Under the pieces are notes generated by a model that was not told the origin of the DNA, searched no databases, and saw only the letters and a program-made list of their open reading frames with translations. Shown here in pieces: positions 24,936 to 33,190 of a stretch of DNA of 64,000 bases. The DNA comes from Gimesia fumaroli (GTDB taxonomy: Bacteria; Planctomycetota; Planctomycetia; Planctomycetales; Planctomycetaceae). The stretch's first letter is position 1, and each line of letters opens with the position of its first letter. The stretch lies in assembly GCF_007754425.1 (NCBI RefSeq), contig NZ_CP037452.1, forward strand, positions 4,191,164 through 4,255,163, written 5' to 3'. The position numbers were made by a program, and so were the translations under genes.

Positions 24936-25664
24936 ATGAAAAATATGATCGCCGCCCTGTATAGTTTTATCCTTTTTCTATTCTGCATCTTGTCTGGTGC
25001 GCAGGCAGACGGTCTGCCACACTATAAGCCATTGTTTAACGGCAAAGACCTGACCGGCTGGGTGAATGTGAATACGGATAAAGATACCTGGTACGTCAAA
25101 GATGGCATGCTGATCTGTACGGGACACCCCATCGGCGTCATGCGAACCGATAAGCAGTACGAAAACTTTCTGTTGCACGTTGAATGGCGGCACATGGAAG
25201 CAGGCGGCAATTCCGGTGTCTTTGCCTGGAGCGAAGGGACTGTTCCCGAAGGAAGACGCTTACCCAAGGGAATGGAAATCCAAATGCTGGAACTCGACTG
25301 GGTGAATCAGCACAAGAAAAAAGATGGCACCTTGCCCCCAATCGCGTATGTGCACGGCGAACTTTTCGGTGCCAACGGCTTGACCACGATCCCCGACAAC
25401 CCGCGGGGTACACGCAGCAAATCAATCGAAAATCGCTGTAAAGGAAAAGGGCAATGGAATGTCTACGATGTCGTTTGTGTCGATGGTGTCGTCAAACTTT
25501 CCGTAAACGGTAAATTCGTCAACGGCGTCCGAAACGCATCCATCAAAAAAGGCTATCTCTGCCTTGAATCAGAAGGGGCCGAAATTCAGTTTCGCAGTAT
25601 TCAGATCATGGAATTACCCCCCGGAGTCACTTCCAAAGCACAAACGGCCCCCCTGCTGAAGTGA
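24936..25664 (+). CDS. Secreted DUF1080 (3-keto-disaccharide hydrolase-like) protein
   Basis: The 242-aa start at 24936 begins a signal peptide ([21 protein letters not shown]). The DUF1080 concanavalin-like fold is clear: [33 protein letters not shown], then [21 protein letters not shown] and [12 protein letters not shown], ending [39 protein letters not shown]. The family includes enzymes cleaving 3-keto-glycosides and many uncharacterised carbohydrate-binding proteins. Planctomycetes carry dozens. It lies upstream of the DUF1592/DUF1552 pair on the same strand but is separated from them by a 10-bp inverted repeat. Confidence 0.9.
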   Translation: MKNMIAALYSFILFLFCILSGAQADGLPHYKPLFNGKDLTGWVNVNTDKDTWYVKDGMLICTGHPIGVMRTDKQYENFLLHVEWRHMEAGGNSGVFAWSEGTVPEGRRLPKGMEIQMLELDWVNQHKKKDGTLPPIAYVHGELFGANGLTTIPDNPRGTRSKSIENRCKGKGQWNVYDVVCVDGVVKLSVNGKFVNGVRNASIKKGYLCLESEGAEIQFRSIQIMELPPGVTSKAQTAPLLK

Positions 25665-25770
25665 AAACAGACAGATTCCTTAACTAACCTCATTAAATAC
25701 AACGAGTTGTGTCATTCTCCACAACTTGACTCTGGTCTCAAGACAGAATAAAATAATACCAATATGTTGA

Positions 25771-25801
25771 TCAGTCACAGAAACCACTATCCTGTGACTG
25801 A
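25771..25801 (+). other. Perfect 10-bp inverted repeat between DUF1080 and DUF1592 genes
   Basis: TCAGTCACAG (25771-25780) and CTGTGACTGA (25792-25801) are exact inverse complements around an 11-nt spacer. Without a T-run it is not a standard terminator. It lies about 80 bp before the next start codon, so it may be an operator or leader hairpin. Confidence 0.45.
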
Positions 25802-25879
25802 CGCAGCATATTCGTCCTCGCCTCTGCTCAGGCCAGTACGCAAAAGAGTTCCCACCTGTTTTTCCTGCCCTAAAGTGTG

Positions 25880-28189
25880 ATGCCAAGTATGATTGCCAGC
25901 CAGCAACATCGTCTATTTCGATTCCATATGACCGCACTTAGTCTGCTATCGGGAATCTGTTGTCTCATTTTTTCTCAGACTGTGTATGCTGCCGCTCCGA
26001 AACCACTCACCGGCGAACAGATCTACCGTAAAATGTGCGTTGAATGTCACGCTACCAACGGGCAAGGTGTGACGGACAAAGCCAACCCGTTTCACGGCAT
26101 GAAAACGCTGGTCGAACTCACCACACTCATCGACGAAACGATGCCCGAAGAAGATCCCGAACTCTGTCAGGGCGACGATGCCAAACGGGCTGCCCAATAT
26201 GTCTTCGATCGGTTTTATGCCAAACATGTTGCCGCTGCTGATAAAAGTGCACGCGTTCAACTCTCACATTTAACCGTACGACAGTATCTGTTCACAACAT
26301 CTGACTTGCTGTCGCATTTTCTGGGAAACGCCAAAGTCACCAGCAAGGAACGCGGACTCAATGCAGAATATTATGACAGCCGCAGCATGCGACGCGATAA
26401 GCGCGTCGTAAAACGAATTGATCCCGTAGTCAACTTCCAGTTCGGTAACAAAAAACCGGACGAGAAAATCACCAACGCGGAAGAGTTTTCCATGAAGTGG
26501 GAAGGCTCAGTCCTAGCAGAAGAAACCGGCGATTACGAATTCATTCTCAAAACAGAAAACGGTGCCCGCCTGTGGGTGAACCAGAAAGACCCGATTATTG
26601 ATGAATGGGTCAGTTCACAGGGACGCGCCAAAGAGCATAAGGCGACCATTCGTTTGCTGGGAGGTAAGCCTTACACCATCCGGCTGCACGTGTTCAAGTA
26701 CAAAGAAAAGTCTTCGTCGGTTGTCCTCGAATGGAAGCCTCCCCATAAAGCGCAGGAAGTCATTCCTCAACGCAATCTCACACCGCAACAGGTACCCGGA
26801 ACCTTTATTACGTCCACTGTCTTCCCGCCTGATGACAGTGTTTCCGGCTATGAACGCGGCACTGCTGTTTCCAAATCATGGGATGAAGCAACCACGTCGG
26901 CTGCCATCGAGATCATGACTGACGTAATCAAACATCTGGATCGCCTGGCCGGCACCAAACCGGACGCGAAAGATCGCAAAGAGAAAATTCAGAAATTCTG
27001 TCATCGTTTCGCCGAACTCGCCTTTCGACGTCCCCTCACCGACGAGCAAAAGGCCTTCTTTGTCGATCAGCATTTCAAACAGGAAGCCGCCGTTGAACTC
27101 GCTGTCAAACGTGTCGTTCTGCTCGTTTTGAAATCACCTCGTTTTCTATATACCGATCGAGAATATCCGGCGTTAGACGATTATGCCATCGCGTCTCGGC
27201 TCTCTTACGGTTTGTGGGATTCCATGCCCGACCGTCAATTGTTTGACACAGCCAAAGCAGGCAAACTGAAAACCCCTGCCCAGATCGCGCAACAGGCTGA
27301 CCGCATGCTGCGCGACCCGCGTGCCCAGTCCAAGCTGCGTTACTTCTTCCATCACTGGCTGCAACTCGACGAAAAAGAAGAACTCGCTAAAGACAAAGCG
27401 CTCTTCCCCGAATTCGATGAGTTGGTTGTCTCTGACTTGCGGACCTCGCTCGACCTGTTTATTGACGATGTTGTCTGGAATAAATCATCCGACTATCGGC
27501 AGTTGCTGCTCGCCGACTACGTTTACCTCAACCCGCGACTGGCCAAAGTCTACGACGTTAAAATTTCTGAGGGTCCGGAATTCCAGAAGGTCTCACTCGA
27601 TAAAGATAAGCGGGCCGGCGTGATCACGCACCCGTATATGATGGCCAACTTCGCGTATCACAATTTGAGTTCTCCCATTCACCGCGGTGTGTTTGTCACG
27701 CGGCGTTTACTGGGCCGAACATTGAAACCGCCCCCACAGGCAACAGAATTCAAAGACGGCGACTTCAAACCAGGCATGACCACCCGCGAAAAAGTCGCGT
27801 TGATTACCAAACCATCCGCCTGTATGTCGTGCCACAGCATCATTAATCCCCTCGGTTTTAGCTTGGAGCACTTTGACGCGATCGGCCGATATAGAGAACA
27901 GGAAGTCAAGAAAGCCATCAATGCCTCGGCTGAATTAACTTCTGTTTCGGGAGAAACTGTCAAGTTCAACGGAGCCCGGGATCTGGCCACCCATATCGCC
28001 ACCGACCATCACGCCCACGCAGCATTTGTCGACCAATTGTTTCACCAGGCTGTCAAACAGCCAATTAATGCTTATGGCAAAAATATTCGGGAAGAACTGA
28101 CCACAAAATTTGAAAAATCTGACTATAATATTCAACAGCTACTGATCGAAATCATGAAGGTTGCTGCCTTACATCAACCTCATTCCTGA
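25880..28189 (+). CDS. DUF1592/DUF1588/DUF1585 cytochrome protein with PA14 domain
   Basis: The ~769-aa exported protein is of the planctomycete-type cytochrome class. The ATG at 25880 is used; a GTG just before and an ATG at 25889 are alternatives. After a hydrophobic leader, a first c-type haem site CVECH is at residues 53-57. A PA14 beta-barrel follows ([18 protein letters not shown] to VVLEWKPP, about residues 155-290), then DUF1592 ([48 protein letters not shown]), DUF1588 ([19 protein letters not shown]), a second haem site [19 protein letters not shown] and DUF1585. The family is paired with DUF1552 proteins, as here, 14 bp upstream of one. A redox role on polysaccharides has been proposed but not shown. 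Confidence 0.9.
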   Translation: MPSMIASQQHRLFRFHMTALSLLSGICCLIFSQTVYAAAPKPLTGEQIYRKMCVECHATNGQGVTDKANPFHGMKTLVELTTLIDETMPEEDPELCQGDDAKRAAQYVFDRFYAKHVAAADKSARVQLSHLTVRQYLFTTSDLLSHFLGNAKVTSKERGLNAEYYDSRSMRRDKRVVKRIDPVVNFQFGNKKPDEKITNAEEFSMKWEGSVLAEETGDYEFILKTENGARLWVNQKDPIIDEWVSSQGRAKEHKATIRLLGGKPYTIRLHVFKYKEKSSSVVLEWKPPHKAQEVIPQRNLTPQQVPGTFITSTVFPPDDSVSGYERGTAVSKSWDEATTSAAIEIMTDVIKHLDRLAGTKPDAKDRKEKIQKFCHRFAELAFRRPLTDEQKAFFVDQHFKQEAAVELAVKRVVLLVLKSPRFLYTDREYPALDDYAIASRLSYGLWDSMPDRQLFDTAKAGKLKTPAQIAQQADRMLRDPRAQSKLRYFFHHWLQLDEKEELAKDKALFPEFDELVVSDLRTSLDLFIDDVVWNKSSDYRQLLLADYVYLNPRLAKVYDVKISEGPEFQKVSLDKDKRAGVITHPYMMANFAYHNLSSPIHRGVFVTRRLLGRTLKPPPQATEFKDGDFKPGMTTREKVALITKPSACMSCHSIINPLGFSLEHFDAIGRYREQEVKKAINASAELTSVSGETVKFNGARDLATHIATDHHAHAAFVDQLFHQAVKQPINAYGKNIREELTTKFEKSDYNIQQLLIEIMKVAALHQPHS

Positions 28190-28203
28190 GAAAGAGATAT
28201 TCC

Positions 28204-29523
28204 ATGAGATATCAATCCCGCCGCGCATTTTTAAAAGAACTCGGTCTCTCAACGGCTGTTCTGCCGCTGGTCATGCATTTGCCCAGCCTCGGCTTTGCCG
28301 CAGATCGAGCCATTCGTAAACAGCGACTGATCGTCATGTTCAGCCCTAACGGTATCGTTCCTAAAACGTATTGGCCGGACGAAGTCGGTGACAAGTTCGA
28401 ACTGAAAGAAATCATGCAGCCTCTGAAAGCCTATCAGGATCAGATGCTCGTGATCAAAGGGGTTGCAGACCGCGTTCGTGGTGACGGCGATAGCCACATG
28501 CGTGGCATGAGCTGCCTGCTGACCGGAATTGAATTGCTGCCCGGCAATATTCAAGGCGGTTCGCATACTCCCGCCGGTTGGGCCAGCGGTCAATCGGTCG
28601 ACCAGGAAATCAAGCGTTTTCTGCAAAGTCAACCGGAAACTCACACCCGCTTTGGCTCACTGGAGTTTGGCGTGAACGTGCCTCACCGGGCAGACCCCTG
28701 GACCCGCATGGTCTATGCCGGTTCCAACAAACCGATTGCCCCGATTGACGATCCCTATCAGATGTTCGAAAAGATTTACGGCCAGATGAAAGACCGAAAA
28801 AGTCTGGCCAGCATTCTGGATAATGTGCGGGAAGACCTGAAAAAGGTCAGAACCAAACTCAGCCGCGAAGACAAGCAGTTGCTGGAAGAGCATGAAACAT
28901 ATGTGCGACAAATGGAACAGGAACTCAAAGCGGGACAGGAACAAAAACTGTCCATCGAAGTTCCCGTGCAGGAAGTGGGCGTCAAAAATGACAACGATCA
29001 CATGCCTGTCACCAGTAAAATGCAGATCGACCTGATGGTCAACAGCTTGGCCAACGACATGGCCCGCGTTGCCACACTGCAATATACAAATTCGGTCGGT
29101 CAGGCACGGATGAAGTGGCTCGGCATCGAAGATGGTCATCACGGCCTGTCACACAAGCCGGACAGTGACAAAGATGCCCAGGAAAAACTGACCAAAATCA
29201 ACAAATGGTTCTGTGAGCAACTGGCTTACCTGGTTCAGAAACTGGATAAAACTCCCGAGCCCAATGGTGAAGGAACTCTGCTCGATAACACACTCGTTGT
29301 CTGGACCAACGAACTGGGTAAAGGAAACTCCCATACATTAAACGACGTCCCGCTGGTGCTCGTCGGTAAGGGGCTCGATTTCAAAATGGGACGCTCTCTC
29401 CAATTCAAAATGGTTCCCCACAACCGCTTCCTGATGTCACTGGCCCACGGCATGGGTCATCACGTAAAAACATTCGGAAATCCCAATTTCTGTGGCGATG
29501 GAATTCTGTCTGAATTGACTTAA
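28204..29523 (+). CDS. DUF1552 protein, Tat-exported
   Basis: The 439-aa protein begins with a twin-arginine leader ([28 protein letters not shown]) and the DUF1552 fold: [49 protein letters not shown], then [25 protein letters not shown] and [17 protein letters not shown]1552 is related to DUF1501 and the alkaline-phosphatase/sulfatase superfamily; function is unproven. It starts 14 bp after the DUF1592-type cytochrome and certainly shares its transcript, the standard pairing of the two families. A good intrinsic terminator follows at 29560-29602. Confidence 0.92.
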   Translation: MRYQSRRAFLKELGLSTAVLPLVMHLPSLGFAADRAIRKQRLIVMFSPNGIVPKTYWPDEVGDKFELKEIMQPLKAYQDQMLVIKGVADRVRGDGDSHMRGMSCLLTGIELLPGNIQGGSHTPAGWASGQSVDQEIKRFLQSQPETHTRFGSLEFGVNVPHRADPWTRMVYAGSNKPIAPIDDPYQMFEKIYGQMKDRKSLASILDNVREDLKKVRTKLSREDKQLLEEHETYVRQMEQELKAGQEQKLSIEVPVQEVGVKNDNDHMPVTSKMQIDLMVNSLANDMARVATLQYTNSVGQARMKWLGIEDGHHGLSHKPDSDKDAQEKLTKINKWFCEQLAYLVQKLDKTPEPNGEGTLLDNTLVVWTNELGKGNSHTLNDVPLVLVGKGLDFKMGRSLQFKMVPHNRFLMSLAHGMGHHVKTFGNPNFCGDGILSELT

Positions 29524-29559
29524 TTTCGTTCGCTCTCAGAAAGTGAAAACAATCATTCC

Positions 29560-29602
29560 ACTGCGTGTTCCTTTTACTTAAATAGGGACACGCAGTTTTT
29601 TC
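29560..29602 (+). terminator. Intrinsic terminator after DUF1552 gene
   Basis: ACTGCGTGTTCC (29560-29571) pairs with GGGACACGCAGT (29585-29596) with one G-T pair, followed directly by a run of T. It ends the DUF1592/DUF1552 operon. Confidence 0.85.
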
Positions 29603-29723
29603 TTGCAGTCACACCCTGGTATCTTTGACGATCTCGGACCACTCTGTCATAATTCATTTTCGAAATGAATCGAAAGAGATCTCCCCCGCCAGAGCCACTG
29701 ACGAGATGAAAGGCAGCCGCAAC

Positions 29724-30104
29724 ATGGAGCACATCACTCGCCCCAAAGAGGAAGACGAATACTTTTTCGAAGAAGGTTGCTTCATCCTCGAAATGTCGAG
29801 CCCCGATGTCGATCCGGAAGTCTCGCTGGCCAGAGCCCGAGTGGAGCCTGGTAAGAAAACCCGATTTCATCGACTCAAAGGCACATTCGAACGTTATATC
29901 ATGCTCTCCGGCACCGGTCTCGTTGAAGTCGGCGACTATCCGCCAACCGAAGTCCATCCCGGTGATGTCGTTCGCATCCCTCCTGACACAGACCAGAGTA
30001 TCACGAATATCGGCGAAGAAGATCTGGTCTTTTTCGTAGTCTGCAATCCCCACTTCCTGAAGTCGATCTACGTTGATTCTGAAGATCTGCGGCAGCAATC
30101 CTGA
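29724..30104 (+). CDS. Cupin-domain protein
   Basis: The 126-aa single-domain cupin starts at 29724 or possibly at the in-frame ATG 29706. The fold is visible as VSLARARVEPGKKTRFHRLKGTFERYIMLSGTGLVEVGD (cupin motif 1, with His in FHRL and Glu in FERY) and VHPGDVVRIPPDTDQSITNIGEEDLVFFVVCNPHF (motif 2). Motif 1 is short of the full HxH set, so metal binding may be altered. Cupins of this size bind sugars, act as isomerases or as metal-dependent oxygenases; the role here cannot be specified. It has no operon partner, lying between a terminator and the DUF1559 promoter region. Confidence 0.82.
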   Translation: MEHITRPKEEDEYFFEEGCFILEMSSPDVDPEVSLARARVEPGKKTRFHRLKGTFERYIMLSGTGLVEVGDYPPTEVHPGDVVRIPPDTDQSITNIGEEDLVFFVVCNPHFLKSIYVDSEDLRQQS

Positions 30105-30224
30105 GGTTCTGCTATCGGATCGGGCATTCTGCTATTAACGTCATTTCCATATAATAAATGATGAAATCACCACAAATTACAGTATTATTTCAGCCAAGAC
30201 TATTATTATGTTAAATTTACTTAC

Positions 30225-30254
30225 TTGATTTTCCTCCTACGGGCACGATAAACT
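30225..30254 (+). promoter_or_regulatory. Possible sigma70-type promoter of DUF1559 gene
   Basis: TTGATT (30225-30230) and TAAACT (30249-30254) are spaced by 18 bp, about 90 bp before the DUF1559 start. It is the best match in the region, but the consensus fit is moderate. Confidence 0.35.
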
Positions 30255-30343
30255 AGTTACACAATTGGTTATCGCTCGTTCAGCCTATTCTCAATGTATC
30301 CTCCCTGTATATTCCTTCCCTACATACTATCAAAGGTGATTTC

Positions 30344-31342
30344 ATGAGAGTCCATCCTCTGCGCAGTACGCGCACATCAGGATTTACCTTAATCGAACTT
30401 CTGGTCGTGATTGCCATTATCGCAATTCTGATTGCCCTGTTATTGCCTGCCGTTCAACAGGCTCGGGAAGCAGCCCGCCGCAGCCAATGCAAAAATAACA
30501 TGAAGCAGATCGGTCTTGCTCTGCATAATTATCACGACGTGTACACGAAATTGCCGATCGGTTCACGCTACCCTAATGATCAGCCTAACAACTGGCGTTT
30601 TGCACTGTTGCCCTATATGGATCAGGCCAACATCTACGAAAAAGCCAAAACCCGCCCAGGCAGTGATGTTGATTTCTGGGAAGGGGGCGGCGGAACTTAT
30701 AATGGTGACACTCTGCTCTTCAAAGACAAAATCATCACTCCTATTTTCATGTGCCCTTCCAGCGCTTCTCCCCAGTTCGAATATGCGAATGGCGAACAGG
30801 GACAGGGATCGCAGGGGCATCAGTATGTCGGGATCATGGGCGCTTATCCCGATCCGGCAGGACGCACGAATGTGTTTTATGAAACACAGTACAACAGCTT
30901 TGCCACCAACACAGGCTGCCTGTTGATTAATGAATGCCGTGGGATGAGAGATATTACCGACGGATCATCCAACACCATCATTGTGGGAGAGCAGTCACGC
31001 AGTTCAACAGGCACACCGAAACTGATGCAATCCATCTATACGTCCGGCTGGGCCGGCACCAGCAATTCAGGTACGGTGACACAATGGATCGCCGCCGGAC
31101 CAATGTTGCACAGGTTTGGTACCGGAGTGACTTCAGTCTATCACAACCCAAACCCGACTTCGACCGGCGCTGAAGCAAACGCCAAATGGGACTGGAACAC
31201 CCCCCTGACTTCGCATCACACCGGCGGCGTGCATGTCCTGCTGGGAGATGGCGCCACCCGCTTTCTCAGCGATAACACAGACTTGGTAGTAATCCAGCGG
31301 CTCTGCGTCCGCGACGATGGTCAGACCATTGGTGAATGGTAA
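30344..31342 (+). CDS. DUF1559 pseudopilin-like protein (H-X9-DG family)
   Basis: The 332-aa protein carries a type IV prepilin/pseudopilin leader: [27 protein letters not shown], cleaved before Phe by prepilin peptidase, then [26 protein letters not shown]. The C-terminus has the DUF1559 signature His-x9-Asp-Gly (HTGGVHVLLGDGATRFLSDN). AGGTGATTTC precedes the ATG. These proteins are the most amplified family in planctomycetes and probably form or decorate pilus-like or type II secretion structures; some have been linked to surface fibres and macromolecule uptake. It is followed by a terminator hairpin and a small lipoprotein, an arrangement repeated at 57281-58824. Confidence 0.95.
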   Translation: MRVHPLRSTRTSGFTLIELLVVIAIIAILIALLLPAVQQAREAARRSQCKNNMKQIGLALHNYHDVYTKLPIGSRYPNDQPNNWRFALLPYMDQANIYEKAKTRPGSDVDFWEGGGGTYNGDTLLFKDKIITPIFMCPSSASPQFEYANGEQGQGSQGHQYVGIMGAYPDPAGRTNVFYETQYNSFATNTGCLLINECRGMRDITDGSSNTIIVGEQSRSSTGTPKLMQSIYTSGWAGTSNSGTVTQWIAAGPMLHRFGTGVTSVYHNPNPTSTGAEANAKWDWNTPLTSHHTGGVHVLLGDGATRFLSDNTDLVVIQRLCVRDDGQTIGEW

Positions 31343-31384
31343 AACCATCACCTGTATTGTCTGCTTGAGAACATAACTTCCTCA

Positions 31385-31428
31385 CGTGATGCGATCAGAC
31401 TCGACTTTGATCACATCACGATTTTTTT
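31385..31428 (+). terminator. Intrinsic terminator between DUF1559 and lipoprotein genes
   Basis: CGTGATGCGATCA (31385-31397) and TGATCACATCACG (31408-31420) pair with one mismatch, followed by ATTTTTTT. It sits 16 bp before the lipoprotein start, so it may act as a partial terminator giving more DUF1559 than lipoprotein. Confidence 0.88.
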
Positions 31429-31443
31429 AACCGGAATCTTCAA

Positions 31444-31878
31444 ATGCAATTTAATCTGTTGAAATTCAATGCCTGCCTGCTCTCGACGATTGTGTTACTG
31501 ACAGGCTGTAGCGGGGATACTGACTCTCGTCCTGCGGTTGAAATCAAAGGCACCGTAACCTTGGATGGTGCCCCTCTCAAGCAGGCCAGCATTCAGTTCA
31601 CGTCTCCCAAAACGGGGGAAAGTGCCTACGCGAACCTGGATCAAAACGGTCAGTATTCGATCACGTTTCCCAAAGCAGACATCGGTTCTGCCTACGAAAT
31701 CACTATCACCCCACCAGTGGTAGAAGAAGAAAACGCGATGGCTCTGGCAGAAAAGCCCAAGGAAAAAACAGCCACCAAGATCCCGGCAAAGTACTCCAGC
31801 CGAACTACCAGTGGTCTAAAAGCAAAAGTTGAGCAAGCTGGTGCAAACGAAGCGAATTTCGAACTCAAAAGTAAATAA
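31444..31878 (+). CDS. Small lipoprotein, carboxypeptidase regulatory-like fold
   Basis: The 144-aa protein has a lipoprotein signal with lipobox LLTGC (Cys22). The mature part is one Ig-like/carboxypeptidase regulatory-like beta-sandwich: VEIKGTVTLDGAPLKQASIQFTSPKTGESAYANLDQNGQYSITFPKADIGSAYEITITPP, ending KIPAKYSSRTTSGLKAKVEQAGANEANFELKSK. The TKIPAKYSS..TSGL..V..G.NE..F.LK ending is typical of planctomycete lipoproteins that follow DUF1559 genes. It lies 101 bp after the DUF1559 stop with a terminator between. It probably sits on the outer membrane near the DUF1559 structure. A paralogue is at 57281-57673. Confidence 0.88.
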   Translation: MQFNLLKFNACLLSTIVLLTGCSGDTDSRPAVEIKGTVTLDGAPLKQASIQFTSPKTGESAYANLDQNGQYSITFPKADIGSAYEITITPPVVEEENAMALAEKPKEKTATKIPAKYSSRTTSGLKAKVEQAGANEANFELKSK

Positions 31879-31920
31879 CCAGATGCCCTCTCGTCGACAT
31901 TTTCCCCATGTTTCTGAATT

Positions 31921-32868
31921 CTATTCCATCGAACGGTAGTTCGCAGGCGTTGTTGGCTTGGGACCTTTCCAGTCAGGAAAAGGATACTTGGGACGCACCT
32001 TCAATGGTGGTAGCTCCTGATGAAGTACAAAGGGAATATATCCTTCCTGTCGTGTCTTCTCACCTTTATCTATTTCCCAGTACCACGAATTGGGTGCAGG
32101 CCTTAAATACATCCCATTGAAACGGAACCACTTGAACCACTGCTGAAACCGCGGTTTCAATTTTTCCGGCTTAACATCTTTCAACAAATCATCCCGTCCG
32201 GTTGCATGAGCCAGCAATAGAAAATTTTGCGCATACCACCAGTAGTTATCATCCGAACTGTCTTCCTTCATGTTGCGATAGAGATTCCCCAGAAGAATCG
32301 GAAAAAACAGATCATCAAACATATTTTCAAACCAGACGACAGACTGGTAGTACCGTGCCAATAACTTGGGTTCTTTCAAAAACTGACGAACCTGCAGTTC
32401 AGCAAAGATTATCTGTGCACGCCGCAATATCGGTTGGCCATCAGCATTAGCTGGTTTAACTCTTCGATTGGCTGGGAGAAGCTGAGACCGTGCCGCGACC
32501 AACCAACGCATATCGGTTTGGGCTCCCTCTTTTCCAAATTGATCAACGAAATATTTCAACCCTTCCCGCGGATTAGATGATTCGACGACCCTCCTTAATT
32601 CATCAAAACCAACAGACATGACTTCAATCCAGTATCCTTCCGAGCCTGCAGGCACCTGCTTGGTATCCGGAAACTCAGTCGTCTTGATCGTATCCCAGAC
32701 CTGATGGATTTCATCTTTTGACAATCGCTTTGCTGGATCACTTTTATTTTCTGCAGTTAGTTCATCCGCGAAAGAGAAATTCTGAAACAACGCTACCATA
32801 ACGAGTATTGTCGAGAGAGATCTACATCCAACGTAAGGGTCGGTCCGAAGTGGTTCTTCCGTAATCAT
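31921..32868 (-). CDS. Exported protein of unknown function
   Basis: I do not recognise this 315-aa protein. The ATG at 32868 (a TTG lies 9 bp earlier) leads to a hydrophobic segment (STILVMVALFQNFSFADE) that looks like a cleaved signal peptide. The rest is mostly helical and rich in aromatic residues (LLARYYQSVVWFENMFDDLFFPILLGNLYRNM, DDNYWWYAQNFLLLAHATGR, WFKWFRFNGMYLRPAPNSWYWEID) with no cysteine after the leader region. No catalytic or binding motif was found. It converges with the small lipoprotein gene and has no operon partner. Confidence 0.7.
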   Translation of the reverse strand: MITEEPLRTDPYVGCRSLSTILVMVALFQNFSFADELTAENKSDPAKRLSKDEIHQVWDTIKTTEFPDTKQVPAGSEGYWIEVMSVGFDELRRVVESSNPREGLKYFVDQFGKEGAQTDMRWLVAARSQLLPANRRVKPANADGQPILRRAQIIFAELQVRQFLKEPKLLARYYQSVVWFENMFDDLFFPILLGNLYRNMKEDSSDDNYWWYAQNFLLLAHATGRDDLLKDVKPEKLKPRFQQWFKWFRFNGMYLRPAPNSWYWEIDKGEKTRQEGYIPFVLHQELPPLKVRPKYPFPDWKGPKPTTPANYRSME

Positions 32869-33190
32869 CTTGATCAAACATCCTTTAGTAAGGGATCATC
32901 AATTCGGTTTCCAAGGGCATTTCTGAGAATAACACATTTCATCAAGATTAAAATTCCAAAGCGTCAGGAACTACTTATTGACGCCTTCCAAAGCCAACTT
33001 CCTGAAGTGGCCTCCGTTCTCAGAAAGGACCGATTTCCAGTATGAAATTCATGTCTATTTAACGTGAAACTTTTACTTAAGAAGTTTAATTATACCCATT
33101 CCACTCTGTGATACGGGAAGTTATACTCGAAGTATTGGTGATGCATTATCAAACACACCTTACTGGCTGACATTCAAAAAGGATCCTCAC
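32869..33190. other. Divergent intergenic region, nothing recognised
   Basis: This is the spacer between the exported unknown (minus) and the ceramidase-like gene (plus), presumably with both promoters. No motif, repeat or RNA was recognised. Confidence 0.45.

Noticed and set aside
29574-30098. 174-codon minus-strand frame opposite the cupin gene
   Set aside because: The plus strand shows clear cupin motifs; the minus frame shows none.
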